Assembly (NCBI GenBank): GCA_914767715.1
Contig: OU612074.1
Coordinates: 19,142,062-19,206,061, forward strand
Direction of reading: 5' to 3'
From: Membranipora membranacea
Taxonomy: Eukaryota; Bryozoa; Gymnolaemata; Cheilostomatida; Membraniporidae
DNA: 64,000 nucleotides
Shown piece after piece: positions 25,357-37,350 of the stretch. Made by a program: the position numbers and the translations under genes. The notes beneath the pieces are model-generated. The model did not search any database and had not been told where the DNA came from. It saw only the letters and a list, made by a program, of their open reading frames with translations. The first letter of the stretch is position 1. Each line of letters begins with the position of its first letter.

Positions 25357-26439
25357 TTTCTTATCAAGCTTAAATTATTGATGAACTCTTATCAAACGAT
25401 CCTTTCACAAATCACAATAATTTTTAGATATGTCTCATTTCATCTATTACGAATTAACATTTTGTTAAGATGGATTTTTTAGATTGAAATTGTTATATAT
25501 TTTAGAGTTGACCCTCCTTGATTTGGAGGACCCTTCCTGATCAGTGATCTGTAATAGAGCACAGTCCATGTAGACTTATATCTATTAATTTCCTTTGAAG
25601 TCTTGTCTGTGGTCCTGATGGCAACAGCATACATATTAAGCTCAGAGTATTGAAAAAACCCTGCAGCTTCCCCGAGTACTCACATTGTCATTGTGAAACC
25701 AGGGAGTCAAAAACCTATAATTATTGATTTTGGGACTAACGCTTATCCTGTCTGAAGGCCGATGATCCCCAGAAACTGGAGATCGATAGTTGCGTCTTGG
25801 AGGCCAGTCTTGTAGCCGGTGACCTACAATCACTGAGAGTTAAGCGGTCACAGCTTGGGTGAATCAGTATTCACCAAAAAGTCGGTTGTCATTCTTGGCC
25901 AAAATATTTTACTCAAATCATTTTACTCAAAAATGATGATCTGTTACTGGAATTTTTTGATGTGTTGTACAAATAAATACCTGAATCAAATGACAAAATA
26001 GCAGCCCAGTTGACATGAGATAAAAAAACAGTAGTATTTACTTTGTTTTACTTTTGGCTTTGTTTTTTAATATATTTTATGTGACAGTAATATCGTGATT
26101 GAAAACAATCTAAATAGTGAACAATAAATAGTCAAATTCACAAACATCAATTATTATAGGTCAACAAGTTACTTTTTAACTACTCTGTTATCTGTAAACT
26201 TTCTAGAAAACCTCTTTAAACAAATAAATAATTAATTTTTTTATTACCATATTTATCAGAAGTATCCACATGTGATAACATTAGAATAGTGGACTAATTA
26301 CAACATTATAATAAGCCATATTGGGTAGATCCTTTGTTATACGCAAGAGAGCATTAGGTTCATCATCAAAGTAGGCAATTGATTCTTTCGATCGAGAGCA
26401 CAAAGGAATAAAAAGTGATCAGGTTTGCAGTTACTCAAG
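25357..26439. other. 3' flank of D8C relic unit I
   Basis: AT-rich, no gene. It is nearly identical to 39,768-40,930. A 63-codon minus-strand frame at 25,642-25,833 is shared by both copies, but most differences change the amino acid, so I do not consider it coding. Confidence 0.6.
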
Positions 26440-26756
26440 TCTTATTACAGCAATTCGCTGCCGTCTGATTTTTGCGCTGCCGCCTGATTTCTCCGGAATG
26501 ATTTGAAACAAGCTTAGCGTGTGAGCCGTAACAGTATAACACAAATACATTCTTGTGACGCTATCTGACAAGCACAAAGCAAACACTCAGTTGGTCAAAA
26601 TTGGGTATTAATCACGCTTTGCTCTTGTTATTTATGAGGAGACCTTATAAAAGTATTCCTGCTTGAATTTCTGCCTTATCACAGTATGATCCTTGATAGC
26701 ATTGACGTCACATCTTGATTGTGTTTACTTTCACATTCGAGATAACTGCTTTTCAA
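26440..26756 (+). promoter_or_regulatory. D8C upstream block P1 with CRE, copy 1
   Basis: It is nearly identical to 40,925-41,245 and clearly related to 44,185-44,715. It contains a perfect CRE/ATF palindrome TGACGTCA at 26,703-26,710, kept in all three copies. A TATA-like TTATAAAAG lies near 26,645. In the other two copies P1 runs directly into block P2 of the next unit. Confidence 0.55.
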
Positions 26757-27072
26757 ATAATCTGTTTGTGTGATCCTTGCGCTGTTTGAGTGATAAGTTG
26801 CTCCTGTAAAGAATTATATCCAAGCTGATATGTGCAAATTTAAACTAGGGTAATGGTTCAGGGAAGAGATTGTTGACGGAGTTTATCTATGTATTCAATG
26901 ACCTTAATTGTATATTATGGTGCTAAAGAAGAGCTGCTGTGACTGGTATATTTAGCGCTTTTACGCGTTATCCGGGTCCAGATCCGATCCGAGGTTGGAT
27001 TTATAGACCGATCCGATATCCGATCCGAGGTTGCCCAACCCTGATCCGTTCCACCCCTAAGTCCGGCTCTTT

Positions 27073-27275
27073 TGAGTGATGACACATCGCCTTCTCAGAT
27101 CAGAATGGTAACTAACATGCAGGCTTCTACTTATCTTAGTGGACATGCATACATATTGGATATACCGATCAGGGTCAGGTAATAAGATGTTCAGATAAAC
27201 CTCATGATTATGTAAATAGGTTGGTAGATGACTTTACATGATGCAACTTCGGTTTCTGTGTCATGGATCAGAACA
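27073..27275 (+). pseudogene. D8C-domain C-terminal relic, unit IIa
   Basis: From GTGATGACACATCGCC onward the DNA follows the second half of the intact D8C domain. It ends with QVIRCSDKPHDYVNRLVDDF, T, an in-frame TGA, then CNFGFCVMDQN. The conserved Cys codons before and after the stop are recognisable. The first part is shifted out of frame. Its 3' side continues into sequence like the 3' flank of the other units (ATATTTTATGTGAC near 27,410). Confidence 0.75.
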
Positions 27276-27429
27276 GAATATGCACCACATTTAAAAGATG
27301 TTGTGTTGACTTGAACTCTAGCAGCAGAATATATAGTTTAATCAAATTATCCTTTCTCATATCACAAATGGTATTTATTTGTTTTTATTTTGTTGTTGTT
27401 TGTGAAAATATTTTATGTGACCGTAATAG

Positions 27430-28335
27430 CAACGTCACCCACAACGAATCCACCAAAACGCTCACAACAACACCCACAACTGTATCACCCACAACTGTAT
27501 CACCCACAACTGTATCACCCACAACTGTATCACCCACAACTGTATCACCCACAATAGGACCAACACCGTCACCTCAGGTCTTCTTGGGGGAAAGACAGCT
27601 TTTTACGCATCATGATTTTATCCCTCAATAGTATTTTTTAAACTTAATCTACGATAGATGTCAGTTTTTCTTATGTACTTTTTTTCCCTATGTTCTATGT
27701 ACTTCATTAAACAACAAATTTTGCAACATACTTATATGTGAGTGACAAATAAACCAATCAATCAATCAGTGTCATGAGTTATGGCGAAAGCATCACTCTG
27801 ACAGCGGCATTATCCCAATTAATGGATATTATAACTGTTACATCAAAGATATGATAGCTGCTGGAAAACATGGTTGCGCTTCGCCAACACAGCAGGTAAA
27901 TGAAATGAGTGCTAGCCCATTCTGCGCATGCTCAGCTCTGGGCATGAGCTGATCTCTGCAAAATTGAGTCTCGGAATTCCGAAGCCATCTGATTGGCTAC
28001 CTGCTCTGGTGACATACTCTCCACAGCGTGCGGATTTGTTATTAATAGTTATCCTCTCTTGTCATTATTAGCTGATTTTGATTGACAGTTTATGCAGGGG
28101 ATGTCCCATTTCCCCTTTCCAAAGCTGCAATCAGAACCCAAACTAAACTCATTGTTCTTGCACATGCGCAAATTCAAGTCACGCATGATGCATACTTAGC
28201 CTTACGACACCTGCTTTGTGGTAATGATAACCTAATTTATCAGTGATCTACATGCCCAGTCAGATCACGAGAGTCAGTATGGTGCTAGCCAACACGCAGG
28301 TTATGGTTGTGCGTTGGGAGATTGTAGAGATAGCC
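27430..28335 (+). pseudogene. D8C-mucin relic, unit IIb
   Basis: A Thr/Pro mucin stretch (TTTPTTVSP repeated five times, 27,460-27,560) is followed by D8C N-terminal sequence at 27,776-27,900. The latter reads ELWRKHHSDSGIIPINGYYN and matches ESWRKDYSNSGIKPINGQYN. One base is missing before the Trp-x-Arg-Phe core, so it is frameshifted. The next part of the domain reappears at 28,235-28,330 as GDCRDS-like sequence after a 330-bp interruption. An insertion with AATAAA and an (AATC)n tail (about 27,600-27,770) separates mucin and domain. Confidence 0.75.
27600..27770 (+). mobile_element. Short retroelement-like insertion with (AATC)n tail
   Basis: The segment ends AATAAACCAATCAATCAATC, a poly(A) signal followed by a short tandem repeat, as at the 3' ends of several non-LTR elements and their SINEs. 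It lies exactly between the mucin and D8C parts of relic IIb, which are contiguous in the intact gene. The left border is not precise. Confidence 0.4.
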
Positions 28336-30580
28336 CATTCACTATCCCTTATTAGGGAGTAAGTGTTCTCATGATTATATATATATATATATATAGATGT
28401 TAGCTGCAGACTGCACTGGCTGCCACTTTTGGTTCTATGTCAGGGATTAGAACTACATCTGGGTTAAATTCAAATGACAGATGAATATGTATTTGTATCA
28501 ATGTTATGGTTTTGTCAACAGTTCTAGTGGCAGTGATACGTTGTTGTATCAGTTTTATCACATTTGTAGACATTAATCTAACAAATCACATATATATCAC
28601 AAATCAACATTCACCTTAGATCGTGGATTATCCAAATAACTATTTTTGCAGTGTTTTGGGTGTAATCTGCCGAGTCAAAAATCAACCAATTTTTAAATAA
28701 TTGAAGCCATGGAGCCATGCATTCAATTTGTATTTTGCTATTTTCTATGGGAATATCGATAAACATCACGGATAAGTTTTTTTATTAATGAGGACAAATT
28801 TTTGGTGAAAAAAATAGGTCAATTAAAATCTCCATGGTCTGTCTCAGTCCGAAGACTTGGAAATAAAGGTGCCATAAACCCATTACTGCTATATTGGGCT
28901 ACAAGTTTCTCTTGGTATTATACAGGTCATGCACTCTAACCAACTGTGCTATCTCCTACTCCCGTGGTATCTTTAAACAAAAACTATTATTATCACATGT
29001 ACAAGTTTCCAGAAAGACAGATATCGAAAGCAAAAAAGAGTGAAGTTAACAATGATCCGGAGCAGAAAAACTATTTGGTGTTGTCACTTGGTTACTCCCT
29101 ATAGTTTAGGGGGCAAGTGGCTAATGCAGATCAACTGCAGATTCATAATCCAGCTGCCTGTTTACTCTTTGAAATATAATATTTTGGCAATATGATATCA
29201 TGCTACAAATTGTCAGATTTACTATCTTTGTCCGAGATGTGTGTTGAAACAAATTGGGCACAATAAGGAGCGAGCTGTATGTGGTCAATCAGTCATTATT
29301 AAGGTAAATGAATCAGGATATAAGCACCGACGATCAGAGTCATCACGTGGTGGAGTTTTGTCTTTTCATGCATAAACGTTGAAGGAGTCAGTGCTGGTGG
29401 GAAATTTTCTTTCTGTGGAAGTGGATTGCCCTTTGACTGTCCGCATGAGATATCTCCATGTGTTGGTTATTAATGTATATCGAGTTAAAAAAGCTTAGGG
29501 TTTTACTCACTTTTGAAATCACTCTTTGGCATGACATTAGACTGGGATTCAGGCAAACTATTTGAAGTTATCTACTCAGGTTTGATTTGTTGTTTTGTTG
29601 CGGTTACCAGCAAGCAAAACCCAACATGAATTGGCAAATCCAAACAGAAACCAATAGGAGCATTGAAAAATGCATAATAGTGATACATGAGTATGTAAAT
29701 CCGCAGAAGCAGGCAATATCCAACACAACCCAGAATTCAGACCATGCACCACTGTTGACCTAGGTCCCAGGCTAGCATAATATGTGCACAATTTAAACTT
29801 GCCAGACAGGTTCGTTCAACAAACATAATCTCAGCATAACTAGTTATCATCTGTCATTACTCACATATGCGTATTTGAGTATTTAATAAAAGCAAGCATC
29901 ATAATCCCAAATGCTCAGCAATTTAGCTCTGCTACACCAAAAGGCCAAAGTTACAATATTATAATTTATTGCATTCCCAGCAACGAGGCTAATCGATTCC
30001 ATAATAACTTGCTGCTTTTAAACTTCTATCAATGATAGCAATTCAAAAATTGAGAGTGAATTTATTTATGAGTAGAGTTTAAAACTTTGAAATATTGCAT
30101 AGAAAATAAATACAGAACAAATAAAAAAATATATAATATAAATATATAATCTTAAGTAGTTTTACACACAAAACTAAAAAAACAATAATATTTCAGTTTA
30201 ATACTAATGATTCCAAACGACAAAGAGAGAACAGGAATAAGAAATGTGACCTTCAATGCTGATATGATATGTGTGTACTGAGGGAGCAGCTTGCATCAGT
30301 GTTTAATCAGAGTACTAAACTTGCAGAATTTTCCTATCACGATGAGTAGCGAAGATGAATGGTCCTTTGTCATAACAGTCATTATGTTTGAGTATACAGT
30401 GAAGTGGTTAAGGTGCTGATAAACAGAGTAACCTTTCTCTCAGCTCCTCTCAGTATAAGAATTACTGTATGGAGCACACTGAAAAGAGATATCCAACTGA
30501 CGCCACTGCGACCATAAAAACCATTGCTGCAAACAAAGGATCGTATATATTTACATTTCTTACATGCAGAAAAATCATTT
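28336..30580. other. Intergenic, with (AT)n run and SINE fragment
   Basis: No gene recognised. It holds an (AT)n microsatellite at about 28,375-28,396 and a family A SINE fragment near 28,925-28,965 (GCACTCTAACCAACTGTGCT). The right end is 3' flank of the minus-strand nucleotidyltransferase gene. Confidence 0.5.
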
Positions 30581-30584
30581 TACA

Positions 30585-30590
30585 TTTATT
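30585..30590 (-). terminator. Candidate poly(A) signal of the NT/TPR gene
   Basis: TTTATT on the plus strand is AATAAA on the minus strand, 375 bases beyond the stop codon at 30,965. Other candidates exist further down. Confidence 0.35.
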
Positions 30591-30849
30591 TTCTTTACTG
30601 AAAATAAGGCCTGTGGTAGGTATTAGCATAATGTCATAATTGTCCTCATCTTGTCGACACTGTTCGCAGCCGATTTCATTGGTGAGATGTTGCAATCAGC
30701 TAACACACTTGATACCCACTGCTAAGCAATTCAGGTGATTATTGTGATTGATAATTTTTGGACATCAATCTGCCTCAAGTTTATATACTTGGTCATGAGT
30801 GTAGTCTATTGAAATTAGGAGAGATATGCACCCAAGGATGCTTGGAACT

Positions 30850-30960
30850 TGAATACTCAACCTTGAGAGCCACCACAGTGGAACTCAAACTGACGACTTC
30901 TGCGGCACCAAGTGCCTGGCAGTGAAAAGCAAGCTTAGCAAGCTGTATTAGTACGGCACA
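30850..30960 (-). repeat. tRNA-derived SINE, family B, diverged copy
   Basis: It shares with 20,402-20,490 the order TTCTGCGGCAC, CAAGTGCCTGGCAGTGAA, AGCAAGC. The pol III boxes are decayed. It ends just past the stop codon of the nucleotidyltransferase gene, in its 3' UTR. Confidence 0.6.
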
Positions 30961-30964
30961 GAAT

Positions 30965-33900
30965 TTAGGATTTTAGCAAACCTCCCACATGCATACCTTT
31001 CTGAGCTGCTTGTTCTACCACAGCGGCTGTTAACCTTCTCAGTTGAGACAGCAAAATTCCATTGATTTCCTTCTGTTTTTTCCAGTACATCGTCTCCTCA
31101 GACCGTTCTCTGAGCTCATGATGAACCAAGGCAAGATCTTTATACAGTGTCACAAAGTCGTTGTGCTTTTTATTGGAGCCATAGGTTTTATCCAACTTTC
31201 TTTCTGCAGATTTGAAGATCTCTTTTGCTTTTGGGAATTTCTTTTCTCTCATATAGACACTAGCATCTTTTTGTTGGACTAACGCCTCATCCCGGATGAA
31301 GTCATTCGTAGCATAAATGTCTCCTGCATTTTGGTAGAACTGATGAAGACGATTGGGATTTTCGTATTTCCTTTCCCCCAGTGATCCCCGTATCGAGTTT
31401 AGCTGCGCAAAGCGGACATGCTCATCACCATGGATTTTGCGCAATTTTGAGGAGATATTCTCATACCATTCATCGAGATTTTCCATTGAAGGTAAATCTA
31501 TGCCTGGCACTCCTTCAAGCAATTTGTCAAGCGCATGATCGACCTCAGGAGAGTCATTCCTCTGCGTTGTCTGGTTGGTAGCATGGAGTTGGCCATGGGC
31601 GAGTAATATGTCACATTCAATTTGTGAGATATTGTGGTCGGTTTCATCAACACACTTCAGAGCTCTAAGACCATATTTGAGGAATTTAGGGGAGTTTTGT
31701 CTTTGTCCAATTTCACATAGAATAGCAGCTTTCTTGTCGAATGATGTCTCATGGTCCAGTACTAGTTTTAGACCAAGGTCACATGCCGTTTTTCGATACA
31801 GATTTTCCTCACTTTCCTCAGTGTTGGAATCCTTCAAAAGGTCAGCGATCAGAAACAAACAATAGGCGACTTCTCTTGAGGGGTTCGCAACAAATCGCAA
31901 TCGGTCCTTCAAGTTACATTGCATGAACTTGTCATGACTCAGAATTTGAGGTTTTGCACTACCATTACGATACGTATCGGGAACGGCTGATACCAGCACC
32001 AGTTTGTACAAAGCCTCAAACAATATATTGAGAGTAATTGCAGGATCATCATTCTGCTTCGTTCTCAAAAGTGCTCTCTCCAGATCGACAAGTGCTTCAT
32101 CACGTTTGCTCACTCTATCAACATTTTTGACACATTCCAAGGCCTCACTCGCTTCCTCAAACCGACTCATTTTGATAAAGCAACGACATGTACCCTTTAG
32201 GATCTCAAGACTAAACTTGGCAGAATCAGCAGAGCCTGTTTGACCGAGAGAAACTTTATTGGAAAGCATAGAGAACAACTCTAATGACCTTTTATATTCA
32301 TGCATCTGCAACTTAGCATGAGCTACAGCATACACAATATTTAAATTTCTCTCCGATGGCAGGTCAAAATTCTCACCAAGACGAACTGTTTGGTACCAAT
32401 CACATGTGAAAAAGTGGGCAAGTAGTACATCGGTGGGGCGTTGTGCTATGGGATGGCTCATTAGATTTTTGATAGCTTCCTGCGATTGTTTTCCTTGTGC
32501 CATCCCTAAATGACTCTGTAGTGTCAAAAGCCCAAGACTGATGTTGAAGAACTCTTTCCGTTCCATTTTCCATCGATCGCACTGTTGTTCATAGAGCAGT
32601 GTGGTTCCAGCATGTTGACCAACTCGTAGCAATGATTCGTTGGAACTACCGGAACCAATATCAAATACATGCTCTCGCTGGTTCATAGAGAGATAGCACT
32701 GCAAGCGAGAGTGACATGCCAAAGCAAGTACCTTCCTCAAGTGAGTTGGTAGAGAGTTTGCTTCATTCTCTCTTTCATCTAACCAATTCTGAATGGCTTC
32801 GAATGAGCTCTGAAAGGACCCTCCCAAAGTTATTGTCAGATCTAAGACTAGTAAAGATGGTAACCTGTAGATATGGCGCTTGATATCCATGGAAAACCCA
32901 GAAGAAAACTCATCATAGAATGGAAAAAAAGCATATTTCTCCATATCTTGAGAAAACATCTGTAAGTTTGCCTCAACACGCTCTACAGTCAAACGATCGA
33001 AGTCAAACTCAGCTTTCCTCCTTTCGAATTGATCAAACAGATCCTTTCCGCAACCATGGGAACTTATCAAGGTGCAGAACCTCAGCATGGCGGTGAGGTC
33101 ACCGCTTTTTGTATCACCATTTGGGGCATTGAGAAGTCTCATATATTTGTTCAGCAGTTCCTCGGGTGTACAGATGAACTTGTTTGGATTTGAACGATTG
33201 CCGGTTGGTATGTTACCTGATCTTTCTGTGAGACCATCAATCTGATAACCGCTTGGACGCCCATCAATAAACCAATCACTCAACTCTTCAATATCCATGG
33301 AGGGCAGCTTAGTCTCTCGCAAACTCACAATGAAGAAATATGACATGACTGCTAAATCCTCAAAATACTTCCTACTCGATCTATCCTGGATCAGAAAAAG
33401 GTACTCAATATCAGAGAAAGGAGTTGCTTCTCCTCGACCAAGGGACCCTATACCAACTACTGCGAAGCCACATGGACGGGGCGCACTGACAGCTGCTAAA
33501 GACTTCTCGATTACATCTTTAGCAAACTGTGTCATCAATGAGTTTGACATGTCAATGATGTGTTTGTATTCTTGGAAGCCAACATCAATGTTTCCTAATG
33601 GAATATCTATCAAGGTTTTCAATTGCTCTCTTTTTCCATCTAGACCCCTTTTCAGATCTGCAACCTTCTGGTAAAAGGTTTCCTTCGTAATACCGACTTT
33701 TGAGCCAAGGCATGATTCGATCACTTCCCATGCGAAAGCATTCCGTTTATCTCCTGTATTGCTCGAGAATGTGACAGCAGCCGAGTTGTAGATAGAGAAG
33801 GCCTATAAAAAAATTGTGAATTTGACATGAATTGAATTTTAATAAAATTGAATTTGTTAGCTGTTTGTATTTAGAACCTTTGTTTATTTCTAAAAGCTAA

Positions 33901-36900
33901 GCAAGAACGTAATTCAATTTGATTGTTACAATAGGATTTTGTCCAAAAGAAATGTATAAGCGGTGTCGCAAGCTGTAAAATCCACATCTTTCTCTATCCG
34001 TACGTTTGGCAGGTCATAGTGAAAGAGTTAATAACAGCAAATGATGTAAATACCTTAAGTGCATCCTGCCATTTTCCATCAGTTGCAAATTTAACTTTAT
34101 ATGTATAAGCCAACTCTTCTAGGTGTTGCTGCTGTGATTTAGTATCTTTTATGCCATGGATAAGATACGAGAGCTGAAACGCATGCAGGTTCTGTCTGGT
34201 TTTCTGCGTTGGAAAAATAAAAACAGTTTGTCATGGTGTTTACAATCAATTTGTACAATTCTTTGATATAGCCAGCAGAGTTTACATTTCACCAAATTGT
34301 CCCTACCCTCCTTCAAAGATGGGATTAGTGGCGAAGATCTTTTGTGATATACTTAGGTATGAAGAGTACATTATATATTGCAGAGTTGCAAAGCTAGACT
34401 TTACAGGAGTTTGTTGCTTCTACCCATAAGCTGTATTGTCATTCTTGTTGTTCAATGAAAAGTAACATAAAATGTTCTTACAGTCAGCCCGCTGGCTGTA
34501 GCGCAAACAAGTCATCTCTCTGACTTGTGTATGAGTTGCACTATGCTCAATGTGGTGAATTTGAGTAGTGAACTATGGCACGAGGGGCGGGTGCCTTGAC
34601 GATAGCAACTTTACGCCGATGAGTCGATGGAAAGCAAACCTCCCTGCACTGGTTTGGCTAAGAGTATAAGCATGAGAGTGATGGGGCGAACATTGTTGCA
34701 CTGAAACAATGAAGAGTTGGCAGCCTCCCTGGTTGCGCAACAGCGTAAACACACCAATTATGTCAAACCACCGAAACTTACAAAATGCACTGAGGGATCG
34801 ATGAGATTGATTGAGATGCTCATCAACACACAGGGGTGGCTTCATGCTGCTGGGGCCGGCCATGAGGAGGTTGGACTAGAGAAGGCCTCGAAACAGCGCT
34901 TGACTCATGGTTTCTAGCTGAAGACCTGTGTGTTGTGCAGTGGTACGCGCACCACTGTAATGTTGTATCTATTAGGGACATTGATAAAAGACATTGACAA
35001 TACTGTCACAGAGAGTTGTTCCCTAGTGAAAGACAATGTTTCATCTGCAGTACGTCCCTCCCTCCCCTTTGATAAAACACCTACAGAAAACAATGCATGG
35101 AACCATGATCAAGAAGGCCGTAAGAGTTATGATCTGAGCAATGATAGAGTTCATTAATCTGAAGTAACAGCAATGTCAATGATTAGTGAGTATGTAAATA
35201 ATAAATATTTATGCAAATAGTATAAATTTTGTCTATCCCTATGTTTCCAAGGTTCGATTTTGTGGTTCACTCCAATTTTGAATGGTTGGAATCCAGTGGA
35301 TTCTAACCATTCCCATGATGGGAAAAACATGAAAAGAATCTGCCGCGGCCGAGAAATACCCCGGCCTCCCGCGTGTAACCCCTTTGGAGGCATTGTGTGC
35401 AAACACGCTAACCATTCAGCCACGCCACCAATTAGGATATTGGTCGAATAAACACGGTATGAATATTCGCGTCCAAAAAGTCATTCGTCACAATCGGAAT
35501 TTGATTTTAATGCCATTTCCATGGGGCGATTACTCCCGAAATCCTTACAAAATCGAACCTTGGAAACATAGTGATTATGAACAATGCAACTGTGATGATT
35601 GCTGAAGCAAACACCTTACCCAACCTGAAATAATATTATAGAGGTGTCATAATACAAACTTAGAATAAGAATTGGTCATAACAAGTTCAGATTGAGAAAG
35701 AAGCTAGGCAACAATCGATCATGTTTCCAAGCAGCACACAAAAAAAGAATCATAAACAAGTACAAACCTTTTCAAATTCTTGTTGCTGAGATGGAGTTAA
35801 TCGTTGTGTTCCTGTAACAAAGAATAATATGTTGGGTACTTCTCAGAATAAAATCTCTTATAAGAAAATATATTCGCATTCTGATGTTGTCAGCTGTGCA
35901 ATTACGTATCGCAGCATGCAATCCGATTTAGTGACAAAGGAAAAGCTGTCACAAAAAGAAATCTACCGGGCAAATCAATTTGAATGGATTTTAGCACAGC
36001 TCAACAGAACTCCCCATTCAATTTAAATACCCAAGCCCAAAGGAATAATATTATGTTATGGATACAGTTTGTGACAGGGTACAGAAAGACCACCCTAGTT
36101 CCACAGCTAAAACAACAAAGCTGTTTACATACAAAATAATATGTAAGTTATAAATGTCATTTTACAAAATCAAAGAGAAAACCGTGAGCCTTTGCTAAAG
36201 GTATAGTTCAGTTTTAATTTCCATTGAATAAAATTTCCAGCTCATAGTTACAAACTATGCAGGATCAAAGTAGTTCAGTTGTTAGTTAAGGTTGAGCGGA
36301 GTTCAAGTCCCTTTCAAGGCAATTGTGTTGTGTCGGGAGTTTTCCCTTATTAGTAGGGGTGCTGAACAGATGAGACCATAAATTTGCACTGCTTTATTTA
36401 TGCTATCATTGGAGAAGATCGCACTTTATGGTCTGGCAGCCGGGGAAATTAGGATAGAAGCAAAATGAGCATAGCATAGGCATTTTATACTGACCTACGA
36501 CCAAAATTGAGAGACAATCAAATCCAATATTATTATTATATTATATAATATAATAAATAAATACATCAATGAAATAAAGCGAAATAATAATATTCCAGCT
36601 TTGAATTTTGAATATTTTATGACTCCAACCTGAAAATGTTGACTGCAGAAAATTGGAATAATTGGAAAATTGGTACAACATGTATACATGTTATGTTATT
36701 ATAATACAAAACAATTCTATTCTTAACACAAGAACATGATATATAATATTTATATATTTATGGAATTCAGCTGCATATTTCATGACACCACCCTTCCTAA
36801 CACTAAATTTCATTAATGGATTACCGAATAAGTAGATCAATTGTAGTTAGCTGAAACCAAGGAGTTTTTTACAGAGAAAGGTCTCACCTATTCTCACCTA

Positions 36901-37278
36901 GAATTTCGCAAAAGTATGGTCTCAGTCTTTAAATAATCAAATAAAATTACTTTGAAAAACACAACCCCCATTATCTTGAATTATAACTTTGCTCAATCAA
37001 ATAGCATACAAGAGTCTTGTACCCTAGGCCCTGGTCAATTTGGTGACATAATTAAGAGAAGACAAGGTAGGAGAAAATTCCCTTTGCAAAGCTAAGAATA
37101 GCAAATCGCTCTCGAACCTCAACTTAATACTGGATGGACACAGTTGGCCCAGCTACGACGCAATGTGATATTTCCCTCAAATAAAAAGCAAGTTTGTTAT
37201 TGTAGCCTCATTCATTCTTAATAAAAATTAAATTATCAGGATGAAACTAAAAAATAAGCGTAATGTTTGCTTACCCAT
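30965..37278 (-). CDS. DUF294-like nucleotidyltransferase with TPR repeats
   Basis: Predicted 1,011-aa protein from four coding exons on the minus strand: 37,278-37,275 (ATG plus one base), 35,811-35,768, 34,203-34,054, and a large exon 33,802-30,965 (TAA). Phases match throughout. A polymerase-beta-type nucleotidyltransferase motif, GIGSLGRGEATPFSDIEYLF, has the GS at residues 185-186 and the carboxylates D197 and E199, as in the DUF294/GlnD N-terminal group. A long alpha-helical region follows, with TPR-like helices at about 530-660 (YKRSLELFSMLS, FEEASEALECV) and 885-985 (FPKAKEIFKSAERKLDKTYG). No signal peptide or membrane segment is seen, so it is probably cytosolic. Animal proteins with this fold pairing are mostly uncharacterised; substrate and partner are unknown. 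The start was chosen because this ATG follows an in-frame TGA nine codons upstream and no other in-frame Met occurs until about residue 150. Several upstream ATGs in the 5' exons weaken it. Confidence 0.82.
35239..35571. mobile_element. MITE-like element with 25-bp perfect terminal inverted repeats
   Basis: The arms 35,239-35,263 and 35,547-35,571 are perfectly complementary; the core is TTTCCAAGGTTCGATTTTGT. A 33-base imperfect palindrome sits inside at about 35,279-35,311 around GAATCCAGTGGATTC. The interior is richer in GC than its surroundings and contains a tRNA-A-box-like stretch. I could not define the target-site duplication. It lies in the intron between the 34,054 and 35,768 exons of the nucleotidyltransferase gene. 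Confidence 0.7.
35812..37270. other. Intron 1 of the NT/TPR gene
   Basis: No further coding exon was identified. The block 37,080-37,180 is similar to 22,205-22,320 and belongs to the segmental duplication. An AT-rich stretch lies near 36,530-36,560. Confidence 0.5.
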
Positions 37279-37350
37279 GCTTCTGCTCCTGATCCAAATT
37301 TCTCAGATAGCAAGTTCAGTATCATCGCCTTACGTCATCAACCTTCAAGC
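37275..37350 (-). other. NT/TPR exon carrying the start codon; mostly 5' UTR
   Basis: On the minus strand the exon is preceded by ATTACCAG and followed by GTAAGC. Its last four bases are ATG G. Two upstream ATGs occur in other frames: one ends at once (ATGACGTAA). The other would read across the junction for about 21 codons and overlap the main start. These could lower translation of the main frame. Confidence 0.55.

Larger units (their letters stand above)
22200..26760. repeat. Segmental duplication, copy 1 (mosaic)
   Basis: This stretch is collinear with 37,080-41,245. From 22,200 to about 24,700 the similarity is patchy: a block near 22,205-22,320 matches 37,080-37,180, and two exon-like blocks match the 5' exons of the nucleotidyltransferase gene. 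From about 24,750, and most strongly from 24,900 to 26,755, the copies are nearly identical, apart from a gap of about 100 bp around 26,350 present only here. Copy 1 also carries a retrotransposon fragment that copy 2 lacks. Confidence 0.8.

Noticed and set aside
25642-25833. 63-codon minus-strand frame shared with 40,054-40,245
   Set aside because: Shared only because the DNA is duplicated. Of the few differences, most change the amino acid, so there is no sign of selection on the protein.
27263-27631. 122-codon frame as a small mucin gene
   Set aside because: It joins the tail of one D8C relic to 3' flank sequence and the mucin stretch of another relic; the first Met lies inside relic sequence and the D8C part that should follow is frameshifted.
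31043-33674. Plus-strand frames of 60-125 codons across 31.0-33.7 kb
   Set aside because: Shadows of the 946-codon minus-strand exon of the nucleotidyltransferase/TPR gene.
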